Positions 44,690 through 53,879 of a stretch of 64,000 nt of DNA are shown here, in pieces; the stretch's first letter is position 1; the number at the start of each line of letters is the position of its first letter. Both the position numbers and the translations under genes were made by a program. Origin of the DNA: Microvirga sp. VF16 (GTDB lineage Bacteria; Pseudomonadota; Alphaproteobacteria; Rhizobiales; Beijerinckiaceae); NCBI RefSeq assembly GCF_016864375.1, contig NZ_CP069354.1:930001-994000 (forward strand), given 5' to 3'. The notes under the pieces are model-generated. The model searched no databases. It was given only the letters and a program-made list of their open reading frames with translations, and was not told the origin of the DNA.

Positions 44690-45667
44690 ATGACAATCAC
44701 CATCAAGTTGACCGCAAGCAGCTCTAACAAAGGCGTGAGCTTCAATAGCTATATGAAAAGCTACTTCAAAGATTTCTCATTTGAAGGCTGGCCGTACATT
44801 CTCGGCGGTTCGGGAGAGTTTAAAGGAACCCAGATTGTCCTTCTTGACAATATGAATGGCCGAAACACCAAGACCATCGTTCTCGATGGCCGTTCCATTG
44901 CCTATGATCTTGCGAAGCATGTCGTCAGTGGAACTGTCAATACGGTGCGCCTTGGCACTCTCGGGGACAGCTACAAGGCTTCGGGTGAGTTTACCGAGAA
45001 TTCAGCAGGGCGAATCATAAAAGTCTCGGCGCAGGTGCAAATCTCTGGATTGGCGATTGCCGGGACCGAATTCCACTCGCTGGTCTCGGGGCTTATGGGA
45101 GGCGTCAGCTCGAGTCGGAAGGCCAATCCGGCAGTTCTCAACGCGGCGATTGCCGATGAAGCCCAGAACCTTATCGGATCGAATGGCAGCGACAGCTATA
45201 CTGGAACCCGCTTCAGTGATCGGATTACGGGCAACGGCGGCAACGATACATTGCTGGGTGGGAACGGCAATGATCGCATCAAGGGCAGTGCTGGCCATGA
45301 CAAGTTGACAGGTGGAGCCGGGGCGGACGATCTCTGGGGTGGCGAAGGAGCCGATACTTTCACTTTCAAGGCAGTCGGGGACTCGACAGTCAAAACTAGC
45401 GGGCGTGATACGATTTTCGATTTCTCCGTCCAACAGAAGGACAAGATCAATCTGTCGTCGATCGACGCGAACACCCTCACAGGTGACAACCAAGCCTTCG
45501 AGTTCATCGGCACCCAAGCCTTCAGCGGAAAGGCCGGGGAACTGCAATACAGGAAGACATCCAGTGATACCTATGTCTCCGGTGATGTGAACGGCGATAA
45601 GGTTGCAGATTTCATGATCCATTTCGACGATGCCATCGATTTCAGCCAGAGCTACTTCGTTCTATAG
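44690..45667 (+). CDS. Secreted RTX protein with one HasA-like hemophore domain
   Basis: 325 residues from ATG at 44690 (GAGGAGG upstream). Residues ~1-165 are HasA-like: GVSFNSYMKSYFKDF, SIAYDLAKHVVSGTVNTVRLG with Tyr72 and His77, VQISGLAIAG, and EFHSLVSGLMGGVSSS, which matches the VHQVVYGLMSGD region of Serratia HasA as I remember it. RTX repeats (GNGGNDTLLGGNGNDRIKGS) and a C-terminal domain nearly the same as in the 905-residue protein follow (GRDTIFDFSVQQKDKINL), ending QSYFVL. No signal peptide; type I export expected. It is a shorter, single-domain counterpart encoded just after the receptor. Confidence 0.82.
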   Translation: MTITIKLTASSSNKGVSFNSYMKSYFKDFSFEGWPYILGGSGEFKGTQIVLLDNMNGRNTKTIVLDGRSIAYDLAKHVVSGTVNTVRLGTLGDSYKASGEFTENSAGRIIKVSAQVQISGLAIAGTEFHSLVSGLMGGVSSSRKANPAVLNAAIADEAQNLIGSNGSDSYTGTRFSDRITGNGGNDTLLGGNGNDRIKGSAGHDKLTGGAGADDLWGGEGADTFTFKAVGDSTVKTSGRDTIFDFSVQQKDKINLSSIDANTLTGDNQAFEFIGTQAFSGKAGELQYRKTSSDTYVSGDVNGDKVADFMIHFDDAIDFSQSYFVL

Positions 45668-45719
45668 GTTTCTGCTATAAGCAGAGGGCTAGGGCGGCCA
45701 TTGTCTCTCAATTACCTTG

Positions 45720-45746
45720 GGCGGGTCGTTGATTGGCCCGCCTTTC
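45720..45746 (+). terminator. Stem-loop after the second HasA-like gene
   Basis: ggcgggtc / ggcccgcc stem (one G-T wobble pair) with a 7-base loop and a ttt tail, 52 bp after the stop. It probably separates the hemophore/receptor genes from the FecR-VWA gene. Confidence 0.55.
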
Positions 45747-46025
45747 CCTGTTGGCAGCGCTGTAAACTGTGCGCGAACTCATCGTCTGGGTGCCTCTTGT
45801 AACATAGATGCGGGATATTCTTCTTGGAGCCGGATAAGCGTGTGACGGCAATTCCAGATCGCGGAAATCCCGAGAACCGAGAAGAGACGACAACTCGGTG
45901 ACCACTCAAACATGGCCGCATCTGTAGCAGAGTTTGGCAGTTATTTGTCTCTGTCTCTGAGATTTCATTCCGGTAGGAAAGGATTTGCGAAAGAGCTATG
46001 ATCCCTTAAACACAAGGGTTCAGCT
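45747..46025. promoter_or_regulatory. Intergenic region before the FecR/VWA gene
   Basis: About 280 bp without a gene between the terminator-like hairpin and the GTG start at 46026. It presumably carries the promoter of the FecR/VWA-cyclase unit. I see no defined operator. Confidence 0.35.
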
Positions 46026-48734
46026 GTGTACCAGTCCCGGGACGGCGCCAGTGTTTTCGACATCTGGATCGACGCCGTCGAGGCGTCGGGGAGTCGCTCT
46101 GACCCTGAAGCATCCATTGTCTTTCCGGATAAGGACGTTCTCTTCACCGCGGATTTCAAAAAGTCCGGGGCCGATCTTGTCCTGGTGAGGCAGGAAACAT
46201 CGGCAGTGATCCTCGATTACTTCAGGGGCGACCGGCGCCTGAACATCACGACACCGGAAGGTGCGATTTTGACAGGAGAGACCGTCGAGGCACTGGCAAG
46301 CTCCGATTTGCAAGGACAATATGCCCAGCTCTCGAACACTGCCGCTGTGCGTGCTCCAATCGGGCGGGTCGAGAAAGTGTCTGGAACTGCGACAGTCCTG
46401 CGAAATGGCGTATCGATTGATTTGCAGGTTGGCGACATGGTCACCAAAGGCGATGTCGTTCAAACAGGCGCTAGTTCCTCGTTGTCGATCAAATTCAATG
46501 ACGGAACGGTCTTCAGCTTGTCGGCCAGCGCCCGAATGGTATTGAATGATATGGTCTATGCCGCAGATTCGAGCTCGAATTCTGCGCTTTTCACTCTCGT
46601 TCAAGGCCTCATCGGATTTGTCGCAGGTCGGATTGCCAAGACTGGCGATCTCAAGGTCGACACCCCCGTCGCGACAATGGCGATCAGGGGAACGGCCGTA
46701 CAGGCAGAGGTCGCCGCTTTCAGTGGAGCCACGCGATTTTCGCTCCTCACCGAACCTGATGGAACAGTCGGCTCGTTCCTGCTGCTGGACAAGAGTAACC
46801 CATCTCGCGTGATCGCATCGATGTCGGATGCGCGGACCTCGACGCTCCTGACACCCATAGCAGGGTCCGAGCCGCGCATCACGCAGATCACGAAGTCAGG
46901 CGACGACATCAGAGGCGAAAGCGATTTTGTCAGAGATCTCTTCCAGGTATTTTCCCCTGAACCTCGTCAGAGGAGGGGTAGCAGCGATTTCGAAGACGCG
47001 CCGATTATTCCGGTAAACTTGCCTCAACCCGTCGATCTGCCCGATTCATCACAATTCGCCATCGTTATCCCCGGGGGGCCTGGAAGCGCGTTGTCCCATA
47101 ATGCGCTTCCAGGCCTCACACCTGTGCTCGCGCCGGTCCGTGGCAGAGCTATCGAGGATGGACCGCTTACACAGCTCGATGCGTTGCCGGATAGTGTCAC
47201 GCCGGGGGAGGCAACACCTCCGCCCGTGATCGTACCAGCCACGCTGCCGCCTGGTGTACGATATCTCGAGAGTTCGCGAACTTTCTCGTTAAATCCCTCC
47301 CATCCGGCTTATCAGCATCTGGGAGAGGGTGAATCCGAGACTGTCACTATCAATTATGCTCTGCTGAGTGATGATGGCATCCGGATTCCGGCATCGATCT
47401 CCTGGACCATCACTGGCCGGAACGACGCCCCAGTTGCCGCGGGAGATCGCATTGGCGATGTGGAGGAGAGCGGACGCAGAACCCTGACTGTTCGTGTTAA
47501 TGACCGCGATGTGGATGGCGACTCTGTCAATATCATTCATTGGACAGCGCCGCTCGAAGGTTCCATTGTCCGCAACTCATCCGGAGAGCTCATTTTCGAT
47601 CCTGGTAACGAATTCAAGGCTCTCAGTGCTGGAGAGACGGCAACGGTGACTTTCGCCTATACGATTTCCGACACCAAGGGCGCGACCGACACTGCGAATG
47701 TCACCTTGCAGGTCCGAGGGACGGGAACGTTCTCATCGCCTCATAAGTCCGCTTTGAGCACTGGAATTCTCGAGTTTAACGACCAGCCAGTCTCGCTCGC
47801 CATCAGTGCACCATCCGCAACGACAACTGCAGCTGCGAACCTCGATCTAATCATCGGCCTCGGCCCGGTTCTGCAGCCGCAGATGAATATCCTTTATCTG
47901 GTCGACATTTCGGGCAGCACATCGGCAGCATTCGAGGGAGTGCCTGTCGGCGATCTGAATGGCGATGGCCGCACGAATACCATTCTCGATGCAGAGATTG
48001 CGAGCCTGATCGCATTGACCGAACGGATCAGGGGATTGGGCTTCTCTCCGGCTGATGTCACGGTCACTGTAATCCCCTTCAATGGCAGCGCCGACCCTGC
48101 CGAAGAGACGGACGGGGGTATCGTGAACGCGGCAACATTCAGTCTTGGAGCTGCCGGCGAAGAGACGATTGCGAACCATCTGAGAGGACTCATTGCAGAT
48201 GGAGAAACGAATTTCGCAGATGCCTTACGAGCAGCCAATGAAAGATTGCAGGGTTTGGATCAGGGAGGCGAGAAGAACTTTCTGTCCTTCCTGTCGGACG
48301 GCAACGGACAGGGCTTGATCGACGCTGAGTTGGCGACGCTGAACGACGTCCATGGGGCGAAGATAACCGCTCTCGGTGTCGGTGGGAATGCGAGCCTTTC
48401 CCAGCTGAATGACATCGACAATACGGGTGGAGCCTCCCTTCTGACCTCTCCCGACCAGATTGACGTTTCCATACTTGAGGCACCGCTTCCAAGCGGCATG
48501 GTTGCCGACCTCGATGTCTTTATAAATGGGATGGAAATCCCTGAGATCGGCCCAGAGGATCTCGTCTGGGCATCCAACGGGCTTTTCCTCGATGCATCTG
48601 TTGGTGGCCTGAGAAGGCTTGTGGGCGATGGGAACTCAGTGCTGGCGAGTGTCACCTTTGCCAGCGGGGAAGTGCTTACGACAGAGTTGACCATTGCAGG
48701 CGCTCTGCCCCGTTCCACAGACTTCATCCTATGA
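46026..48734 (+). CDS. FecR-domain and VWA-domain protein with type-I-secretion-like C-terminus
   Basis: 902 residues, GTG start after AAGGG. Residues ~115-235 are a FecR domain: IGRVEKVSGTATVLRNGVSI, LQVGDMVTKGDVVQTGASSS, FNDGTVFSLSASARMVLND, VDTPVATMAIRGTAVQAEV. Residues ~410-570 are cadherin/Ig-like repeats (NRDVDGDSVNIIHWT and similar). A VWA domain (~625-810) has a MIDAS motif DISGS in ILYLVDISGSTSAAF. The end, STDFIL, resembles the acidic-plus-hydrophobic end of type I substrates. There is no N-terminal signal peptide or membrane segment. The operon continues into a cyclase with a CHASE2 sensor. It may be a secreted adhesin-like partner sensed by that cyclase (inference). Confidence 0.78.
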   Translation: MYQSRDGASVFDIWIDAVEASGSRSDPEASIVFPDKDVLFTADFKKSGADLVLVRQETSAVILDYFRGDRRLNITTPEGAILTGETVEALASSDLQGQYAQLSNTAAVRAPIGRVEKVSGTATVLRNGVSIDLQVGDMVTKGDVVQTGASSSLSIKFNDGTVFSLSASARMVLNDMVYAADSSSNSALFTLVQGLIGFVAGRIAKTGDLKVDTPVATMAIRGTAVQAEVAAFSGATRFSLLTEPDGTVGSFLLLDKSNPSRVIASMSDARTSTLLTPIAGSEPRITQITKSGDDIRGESDFVRDLFQVFSPEPRQRRGSSDFEDAPIIPVNLPQPVDLPDSSQFAIVIPGGPGSALSHNALPGLTPVLAPVRGRAIEDGPLTQLDALPDSVTPGEATPPPVIVPATLPPGVRYLESSRTFSLNPSHPAYQHLGEGESETVTINYALLSDDGIRIPASISWTITGRNDAPVAAGDRIGDVEESGRRTLTVRVNDRDVDGDSVNIIHWTAPLEGSIVRNSSGELIFDPGNEFKALSAGETATVTFAYTISDTKGATDTANVTLQVRGTGTFSSPHKSALSTGILEFNDQPVSLAISAPSATTTAAANLDLIIGLGPVLQPQMNILYLVDISGSTSAAFEGVPVGDLNGDGRTNTILDAEIASLIALTERIRGLGFSPADVTVTVIPFNGSADPAEETDGGIVNAATFSLGAAGEETIANHLRGLIADGETNFADALRAANERLQGLDQGGEKNFLSFLSDGNGQGLIDAELATLNDVHGAKITALGVGGNASLSQLNDIDNTGGASLLTSPDQIDVSILEAPLPSGMVADLDVFINGMEIPEIGPEDLVWASNGLFLDASVGGLRRLVGDGNSVLASVTFASGEVLTTELTIAGALPRSTDFIL

Positions 48735-48741
48735 GGGAACC

Positions 48742-48876
48742 ATGCCGTGGCCGCTGAGTATCTTCAATCCTTTCTATGAGCGCCAAAGCCGACAACTGAA
48801 GCGGTTGCGGCTCTTATCAGTCAAGAAAAGCATTGCCGCAGCACGGACAAGCGACTCTGCGGAGCGGCCGCTGTGA
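48742..48876 (+). CDS. Small basic ORF coupled to the cyclase gene
   Basis: 44 residues, MPWPLSIFNPFYERQSRQLK then RLRLLSVKKSIAAARTSDSA. GAGGGAAC lies 6 bp before the ATG. It starts 7 bp after the FecR-VWA stop, and its stop overlaps the cyclase start by 4 bp (GTGA), as expected for translational coupling. It is strongly basic with no domain known to me. It could be a real small protein, or a leader that couples translation of the two large genes. Confidence 0.5.
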   Translation: MPWPLSIFNPFYERQSRQLKRLRLLSVKKSIAAARTSDSAERPL

Positions 48877-51059
48877 CTACTCTTCTGAAGGGATTGCGCC
48901 GTTTCGGGATCGGACGGATCGTCGCTCTTCTGCTTCTCGTTACCCTTCTTGCATTGCGTGTCTGGGATCCGGGACCTATCGAAGCCCTTCGTCAAAAGTC
49001 CTTTGATATCTATCAGGTCATGTATCCTCGAGCGGAACGCCAGGATCCTGTCAGTGTCGTGGATATCGACGAGCGGAGCCTTCTGGCTTTGGGACAATGG
49101 CCGTGGCCGCGTACGGTCATGGCAGATTTGGTCTCCAAGGTCGCCGAGCTTGGCGGGACGGTTATCGGCTTCGACGTGCTTTTCCCGGAGGCGGATCGCA
49201 GTTCCCCGGAGGTTGCTGCTACAACTTTCCGAGAATTAGACGATGCCACAAGAGAGAGCCTACAACGTCTCCCTAGCAACGATACCGTTTTCGCCGATGC
49301 CATTCGGGCTTCCAAAGTCGTACTCGGACAATCAGGTTATCGCGTCTCAGGGACGGCATCTGTTGCGAGGCCAGCTGCTCAGACGCCAGTCGCCACTCTT
49401 GGCCCGGATCCTCGCTCTTTCCTCGTCGATTTTCCGCGTCTCCTGCGAAATCTTCCCGTTCTGGACGACGCAGCGCAGGGACATGGCCTCTTTTCGATTG
49501 CTCCGGAAGGAGACGGCACGATCCGCCGCGTGCCCGTCGTTGCGGTGGCGAATGGAACCGTGGTTCCGTCGCTGTCTCTTGAGATGCTTCGTGTGGCCAC
49601 CGGCGCAAGTGCCATTCTGATCAAGACGGACTTAAGTGGTGTACGCAGTGTTGTCGTTCACGATTTCGAAATCCCAACGGACGGCAAGGGCCGGATCTGG
49701 CTTCATTTCTCGATGCCGGATCTGAGCAAATACATCTCAGCTATCGACCTTTTGCAGGGAAAAGTACCTACCGAGCGTATCGCGGGAAAGATGGTGTTGA
49801 TCGGGACCTCTGCCGCCGGACTTCTCGATCTCAAGGTCACCCCAGTTCATCCGGCGCTCCCTGGGGTCGAGTTGCACGCGCAACTCCTCGAAAGTGCGCT
49901 CACGCGGTCGACCCTGAGCCGACCGAGCTACACAGCTGTCATTGAGATCGTGCTGGCGCTGCTGTTAAGCCTGATCGTCATCGCATTGGCGCCCAAGGTG
50001 AATGCAGGACCTCTCTTCCTACTTGGCGGCGTGATCGCCGCCCTTACCTTGGGCGTGTCCTGGTATTGCTTCTCATTCCTTCATCTTTTGATCGACTATA
50101 GCTTTCCGCTTACGTCGAGCTTCCTCGTCTATGGGGTCCTGATTTGCACGAACTATTTGACTGTTTCCGCGGATCGGCACTGGATCAGGTCGGCATTCAG
50201 CCAGTATCTCTCCCCCGATCTGGTTGAGCAGTTGGCGCGCTCACCCGAGAAATTGACTCTTGGCGGGGAGCAGCGCGAGCTGACCGTCCTATTCTCGGAT
50301 ATTCGCGGCTTCACGGCCATCTCGGAAGCGTACAAAGACGATCCACAAGGATTGACGGCCCTGATCAATCGCCTCTTCACTCCACTGACGAAGGACATTG
50401 TGAAGTGTCATGGAACGATCGACAAATATATGGGCGATGCGATCATGGCCTTCTGGAATGCTCCACTTACTGATCCTTCCCATGAAGTAAATGCCTGCGA
50501 AGCAGCTCTCACGATGCAGGACAGCCTCAAGGCTCTGAACGCACAGCGTCAGCGCGAGGCGGAGATCGGGCAAGCGGTGCCACCTCTCCGGATCGGGGTT
50601 GGACTGAATACTGGCCTCTGTGTCGTCGGAAATTTTGGATCGGACTTGCATTTCAACTATTCTGTCCTCGGAGACACGGTTAATCTGGCATCCCGTCTGG
50701 AGGGGCTTACAAAGCAGTATGGTGTCCCCATCATCATTGGAGAGAAAACTGCCCAAGCGGTCCGCTCCCAATTCGCAGTCCTGGAACTTGATCATCTGCA
50801 GGTCCGGGGCAAGCAGGAACCTGAGCGAATTTTTGCGTTACTAGGGCGAGCGGAAACGGCCGCTGATCCAGGCTTCAGAAATCTGTTAGAGCGGAATGAG
50901 GCTATGCTCTCGTCTTATCGATGCCGGGAATGGTCACAGGCCCTGGAGATGATTCTTCTCTGCCGTGAGTTGGGGAAGGATTTTGGGCTCGATGATTACT
51001 ATGAATTCTATATTCAACGGATCCGGCACCAGATCGATTCCTCGGCGTCGTCCAAGTGA
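48873..51059 (+). CDS. CHASE2-domain adenylate/guanylate cyclase
   Basis: 728 residues, GTG start. One N-terminal membrane segment (IGRIVALLLLVTLLALRVWD) precedes a CHASE2 extracellular sensor (~40-335: VSVVDIDERSLLALGQWPWP, GTVIGFDVLFPEADRSSPEV, GKMVLIGTSAAGLLDLKVTP). Three membrane segments (~345-430) follow. The class III cyclase domain (~465-650) has ELTVLFSDIRGFTAISEAYK and KYMGDAIMAFWNAP (two metal Asp), and NYSVLGDTVNLASRLEGLTK (Asn/Arg transition-state residues). It should make cAMP (or cGMP) in response to a periplasmic signal. The gene is coupled to the FecR/VWA gene through a small ORF. Confidence 0.92.
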   Translation: MTTLLKGLRRFGIGRIVALLLLVTLLALRVWDPGPIEALRQKSFDIYQVMYPRAERQDPVSVVDIDERSLLALGQWPWPRTVMADLVSKVAELGGTVIGFDVLFPEADRSSPEVAATTFRELDDATRESLQRLPSNDTVFADAIRASKVVLGQSGYRVSGTASVARPAAQTPVATLGPDPRSFLVDFPRLLRNLPVLDDAAQGHGLFSIAPEGDGTIRRVPVVAVANGTVVPSLSLEMLRVATGASAILIKTDLSGVRSVVVHDFEIPTDGKGRIWLHFSMPDLSKYISAIDLLQGKVPTERIAGKMVLIGTSAAGLLDLKVTPVHPALPGVELHAQLLESALTRSTLSRPSYTAVIEIVLALLLSLIVIALAPKVNAGPLFLLGGVIAALTLGVSWYCFSFLHLLIDYSFPLTSSFLVYGVLICTNYLTVSADRHWIRSAFSQYLSPDLVEQLARSPEKLTLGGEQRELTVLFSDIRGFTAISEAYKDDPQGLTALINRLFTPLTKDIVKCHGTIDKYMGDAIMAFWNAPLTDPSHEVNACEAALTMQDSLKALNAQRQREAEIGQAVPPLRIGVGLNTGLCVVGNFGSDLHFNYSVLGDTVNLASRLEGLTKQYGVPIIIGEKTAQAVRSQFAVLELDHLQVRGKQEPERIFALLGRAETAADPGFRNLLERNEAMLSSYRCREWSQALEMILLCRELGKDFGLDDYYEFYIQRIRHQIDSSASSK

Positions 51060-51248
51060 TAAGAGCATAGTCCGGCCTATAGGGAGGACGAGGTGGTATG
51101 CTCTGCGATCCTGATAGGCAGATTGCCCTCGATTGCAGTCTGACATTCCTGATGCCCCACCTTCACACTCAGGCTCCTCATTCGGCGCTTGCCCTGAAGA
51201 TCTATATTGTCTGAATGCCGCTGTCTCTCATAACTTCGCTTCGGACTA

Positions 51249-51298
51249 GAGCATCGGACCCAAAAGTGGATCCACTTTTGGGATCCAATCCGATGCTC
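51249..51298. repeat. Extragenic palindrome, REP-like, copy 2
   Basis: gagcatcgga ... tccgatgctc arms around a cccaaaagtggatccacttt core. The core agtggatccact is itself palindromic. Related to the elements at 13651 and 63071. Confidence 0.75.
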
Positions 51299-51309
51299 CA
51301 CTCTTTGAG

Positions 51310-51360
51310 AGCGCATCGTTCGGCGCGGAAAACCGGGTCCACTTTTCCGCACGATGCGCT
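51310..51360. repeat. Extragenic palindrome, REP-like variant
   Basis: agcgcatcgt ... acgatgcgct arms with gcggaaaa ... ttttccgc inner arms and a gggtccac core. It is 11 bp from copy 2 and of the same overall design, so it is a second variant of the same repeat family. Confidence 0.7.
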
Positions 51361-51613
51361 AGATGATCTCGCCGGGCCAAGTCTTCTTGCGATTGGCATT
51401 GGCAGCATCAGTGGCGAGAGCCAATCCAGATGTCAGCTCAGCCTATATTCGAAGCCTCCGTGCTTAAACATCCAGTGTCAGTTAGGACCGGGCAGCCGAG
51501 CCAGCCGTAAACTCGACCTGGTTGTGGGCAAGTGTGAAGGCAACAGAGATATGCTTCATCGCCAGCATCGACAGACTTCCGAATGCTCCGAGGCTTCCGT
51601 GAAAGCGATGTAC

Positions 51614-52462
51614 TCAATACGATGCTGGTACGACGTTCGTTGTATGCAACCCTTCCTTGACACCCTTGGGCTTAGGATCGGCCTTGGGGACCTTCGGCAG
51701 TTCGACCTTGACCCGTTGGTACGGGATTTGGCTGAGCATATGGGCGATCAGGTTGAGGCGCGCACGTCGCTTGTCGTCGGATGGCACGATGTACCAGGGA
51801 TTAGCAGGTGTATCCGTGCTGTGCAGCATGTCCTGGTAGGCGAGAGTGTAATCCCACCAGCGCCGTACGGACTCGGTGTCCATCGGACTGAGCTTCCAGT
51901 GCTTCATCGGATCCTCGATCCGGTCGGCGAAACGCCGACGCTGCTCGTCCTGGCTGACATCGAGAAAGTACTTGAGAAGAATGACGCCATTCTCTACCAC
52001 CTCCCTCTCGAATGACGGCACAAGGCGCATGAAGCGCTCGTACTCCCCATCGGTGCAGAACCCCATGACGCGCTCGACCCCGGCTCGGTTGTACCAGGAG
52101 CGGTCGAACAGCACGATCTCGCCCGCGGCCGGGAAGTGTGCGATGTAGCGCTGGATGTAGAGTTGGCTTTTCTCGCGCTCGGTCGGTGCCGGTAGCGCGA
52201 CATGGCGGAATACACGGGGGCTGACCCGCTGCGTGATCCGGCTGATCACGCCGCCCTTGCCGGCCGTGTCACGCCCCTCGAACACGACGACGATCCTAGC
52301 ACCTGTCGCCTTGACCCAGGTCTGCAGGCGCACGAGTTCGACCTGCAGCTTTCTCAATTCGCTCTCGAACTCTTTTCGTTTCATCCTCGCGTTCTTCATG
52401 GGCCGGGAGGTCTCTGTCATCTCTCCGGTTCTTTTCCTCTTTAGTGCGTCTTGCCTGCCCAT
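51614..52462 (-). CDS. ppk2: Polyphosphate kinase 2 family
   Basis: 282 residues from ATG at 52462, preceded by GAGGAAGCGTGGC. PPK2 motifs: Walker A-like VVVFEGRDTAGKGGVISRIT (~60-79), the RVFRHVALPAPTEREKSQLY segment, Walker B-like IVLFDRSWYNRAGVERVMGF, the lid SQDEQRRRFADRIEDPMKHW, and WYIVPSDDKRRARLNLIAHM. It transfers phosphate between polyphosphate and nucleotides in the cytoplasm. It resembles the class I enzymes in length, but the nucleotide preference cannot be read with certainty. It is monocistronic and divergent from an AraC-type regulator. Confidence 0.94.
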   Translation of the reverse strand: MGRQDALKRKRTGEMTETSRPMKNARMKRKEFESELRKLQVELVRLQTWVKATGARIVVVFEGRDTAGKGGVISRITQRVSPRVFRHVALPAPTEREKSQLYIQRYIAHFPAAGEIVLFDRSWYNRAGVERVMGFCTDGEYERFMRLVPSFEREVVENGVILLKYFLDVSQDEQRRRFADRIEDPMKHWKLSPMDTESVRRWWDYTLAYQDMLHSTDTPANPWYIVPSDDKRRARLNLIAHMLSQIPYQRVKVELPKVPKADPKPKGVKEGLHTTNVVPASY

Positions 52463-52778
52463 GCCACGCTTCCTCTAGGATCACCTCGGCAGTGGATCAA
52501 AGTCTGCCTATATCTGAGCGTTGGGGAAAATTTTCTTGTCCTCATTAGAAGCATGATCATCTCCAGACAGTGTGGACGATCATCCTGTAAAATCTCCGAC
52601 CAGGCTTGACCTTTTGGGACATTGTGTTGACCCAATGGGACGAGGGGTGAGCGATTTCCGTTGAACCCATCTAGGATGCCGATTAACCTATGTTGGCTTG
52701 ATGCAGGTCAAAGTTGTTGCGTTCGATGACTTCTATCTTGCGGTTTCGCGCCCCTTTCTAGACTTCTGCGAGGCGGCC

Positions 52779-53879
52779 ATGATGACCAAGAACATCGTGC
52801 TTCCGTCCACGAGTGCCAGCCCAGAGAGTACTAAAGCGACATCGACTGTCCTGGCCGGGCAGGAGCGAACGCCTCCACCTGGCTATATCCACTTGGGCGT
52901 CGCTAAGGAGATCGTTCCGTCGTTGCGGGACTTCGGTATCGAGCCAGATCCGGTCATCCGTGAGGCAGGACTCAATCCGCTTGTTTTCGATGACGGGTCA
53001 AATGTTATTCCACATGCCGCTCTGGGGCGGCTGCTCACGTTGTGCGTGACCCGCACGAACTGCCCGCATTTTGGGCTCCTAGTCGGCAAGCGTGCCACGA
53101 TCCTGTCATTCGGGATCGTAGGGCGGTTGATGCAGCATTCGGAAACGATGGGTGATGCCGTGCGCGCCCTCGTGTCGAACCTGAGCATCCAGAACAGGGG
53201 TGCCGTACCGTCGCTCGCGATCAGCGGCGACACGGCCATATTCACGTACTCGGTCTACCAGCTGGACATCGAGAGTGCCGAGCAGATCTCGGACGGAGCC
53301 ATTGCTGTTGCAATCAACGCTCTGCGCACGCTTTGCGGACTGCAATGGAATCCGATCGAGGTCTTGTTGCCCCGGGCAGCGCCTGTCGATCAGGACCCGT
53401 ACCGACGCCACTTCCATGCGCCCGTCAGGTTCAATCAGGAGATCGCAGCCATTGTTTTTCCTGCCCGGGATCTGGATATACGAATTGCCGGAGCCGATCC
53501 GATGCTACGGGCCATGCTGGAGGAGCGGATCAATCAATTGAAAACCGGCTCGGGTTCCGAGTTCTCGGATGATATTCGGCGGCTGCTGCGCACGCGACTG
53601 ACGAACCACCGCTGTTCGGCCGACGACATCGCTCACCTTCTGGCAATCCATCGCCGTACCCTGAACCGCCGCCTGAAGGTTGGAGGGATGGGATACAGGG
53701 CTATCACGAACGAGATTCGCTTTGAGATCGCCCGTCAGCTGCTGGAGGATACCGAGGTACCACTCGGCCAGATTGCGGCTGCCCTGGGTTATTCCGAGGC
53801 CAGTGCCTTCACCCGTGCTTTCCGGCGCTGGTCGGGGCAGACGCCGACCACCTGGCGGGCCGAAGGACGCCCTGTGTGA
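52779..53879 (+). CDS. AraC-family transcriptional regulator with OruR/ArgR-like sensor domain
   Basis: 366 residues from ATG at 52779 (GAGG upstream); the frame is open to 52698. The N-terminal Arabinose-binding-like domain (~35-215) has GVAKEIVPSLRDFGIEPDPV, AALGRLLTLCVTRTNCPHFG, and LLVGKRATILSFGIVGRLM. The C-terminal AraC HTH (~265-360) has CSADDIAHLLAIHRRTLNRR, EIRFEIARQLLEDTEVPLGQ, and AAALGYSEASAFTRAFRRWS, ending QTPTTWRAEGRPV. It lies divergent from PPK2 and before a shorter AraC paralogue and the pta-ackA cluster. It could control those genes. The ligand is unknown. Confidence 0.88.
   Translation: MMTKNIVLPSTSASPESTKATSTVLAGQERTPPPGYIHLGVAKEIVPSLRDFGIEPDPVIREAGLNPLVFDDGSNVIPHAALGRLLTLCVTRTNCPHFGLLVGKRATILSFGIVGRLMQHSETMGDAVRALVSNLSIQNRGAVPSLAISGDTAIFTYSVYQLDIESAEQISDGAIAVAINALRTLCGLQWNPIEVLLPRAAPVDQDPYRRHFHAPVRFNQEIAAIVFPARDLDIRIAGADPMLRAMLEERINQLKTGSGSEFSDDIRRLLRTRLTNHRCSADDIAHLLAIHRRTLNRRLKVGGMGYRAITNEIRFEIARQLLEDTEVPLGQIAAALGYSEASAFTRAFRRWSGQTPTTWRAEGRPV

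Larger units (their letters stand above)
51060..51613. other. 554-bp gene-free region with two extragenic palindromes
   Basis: Between the cyclase stop and the PPK2 stop. It holds the two palindromic elements described separately (51249-51298, 51310-51360). The rest, 51361-51613, shows no clear feature. Confidence 0.6.
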
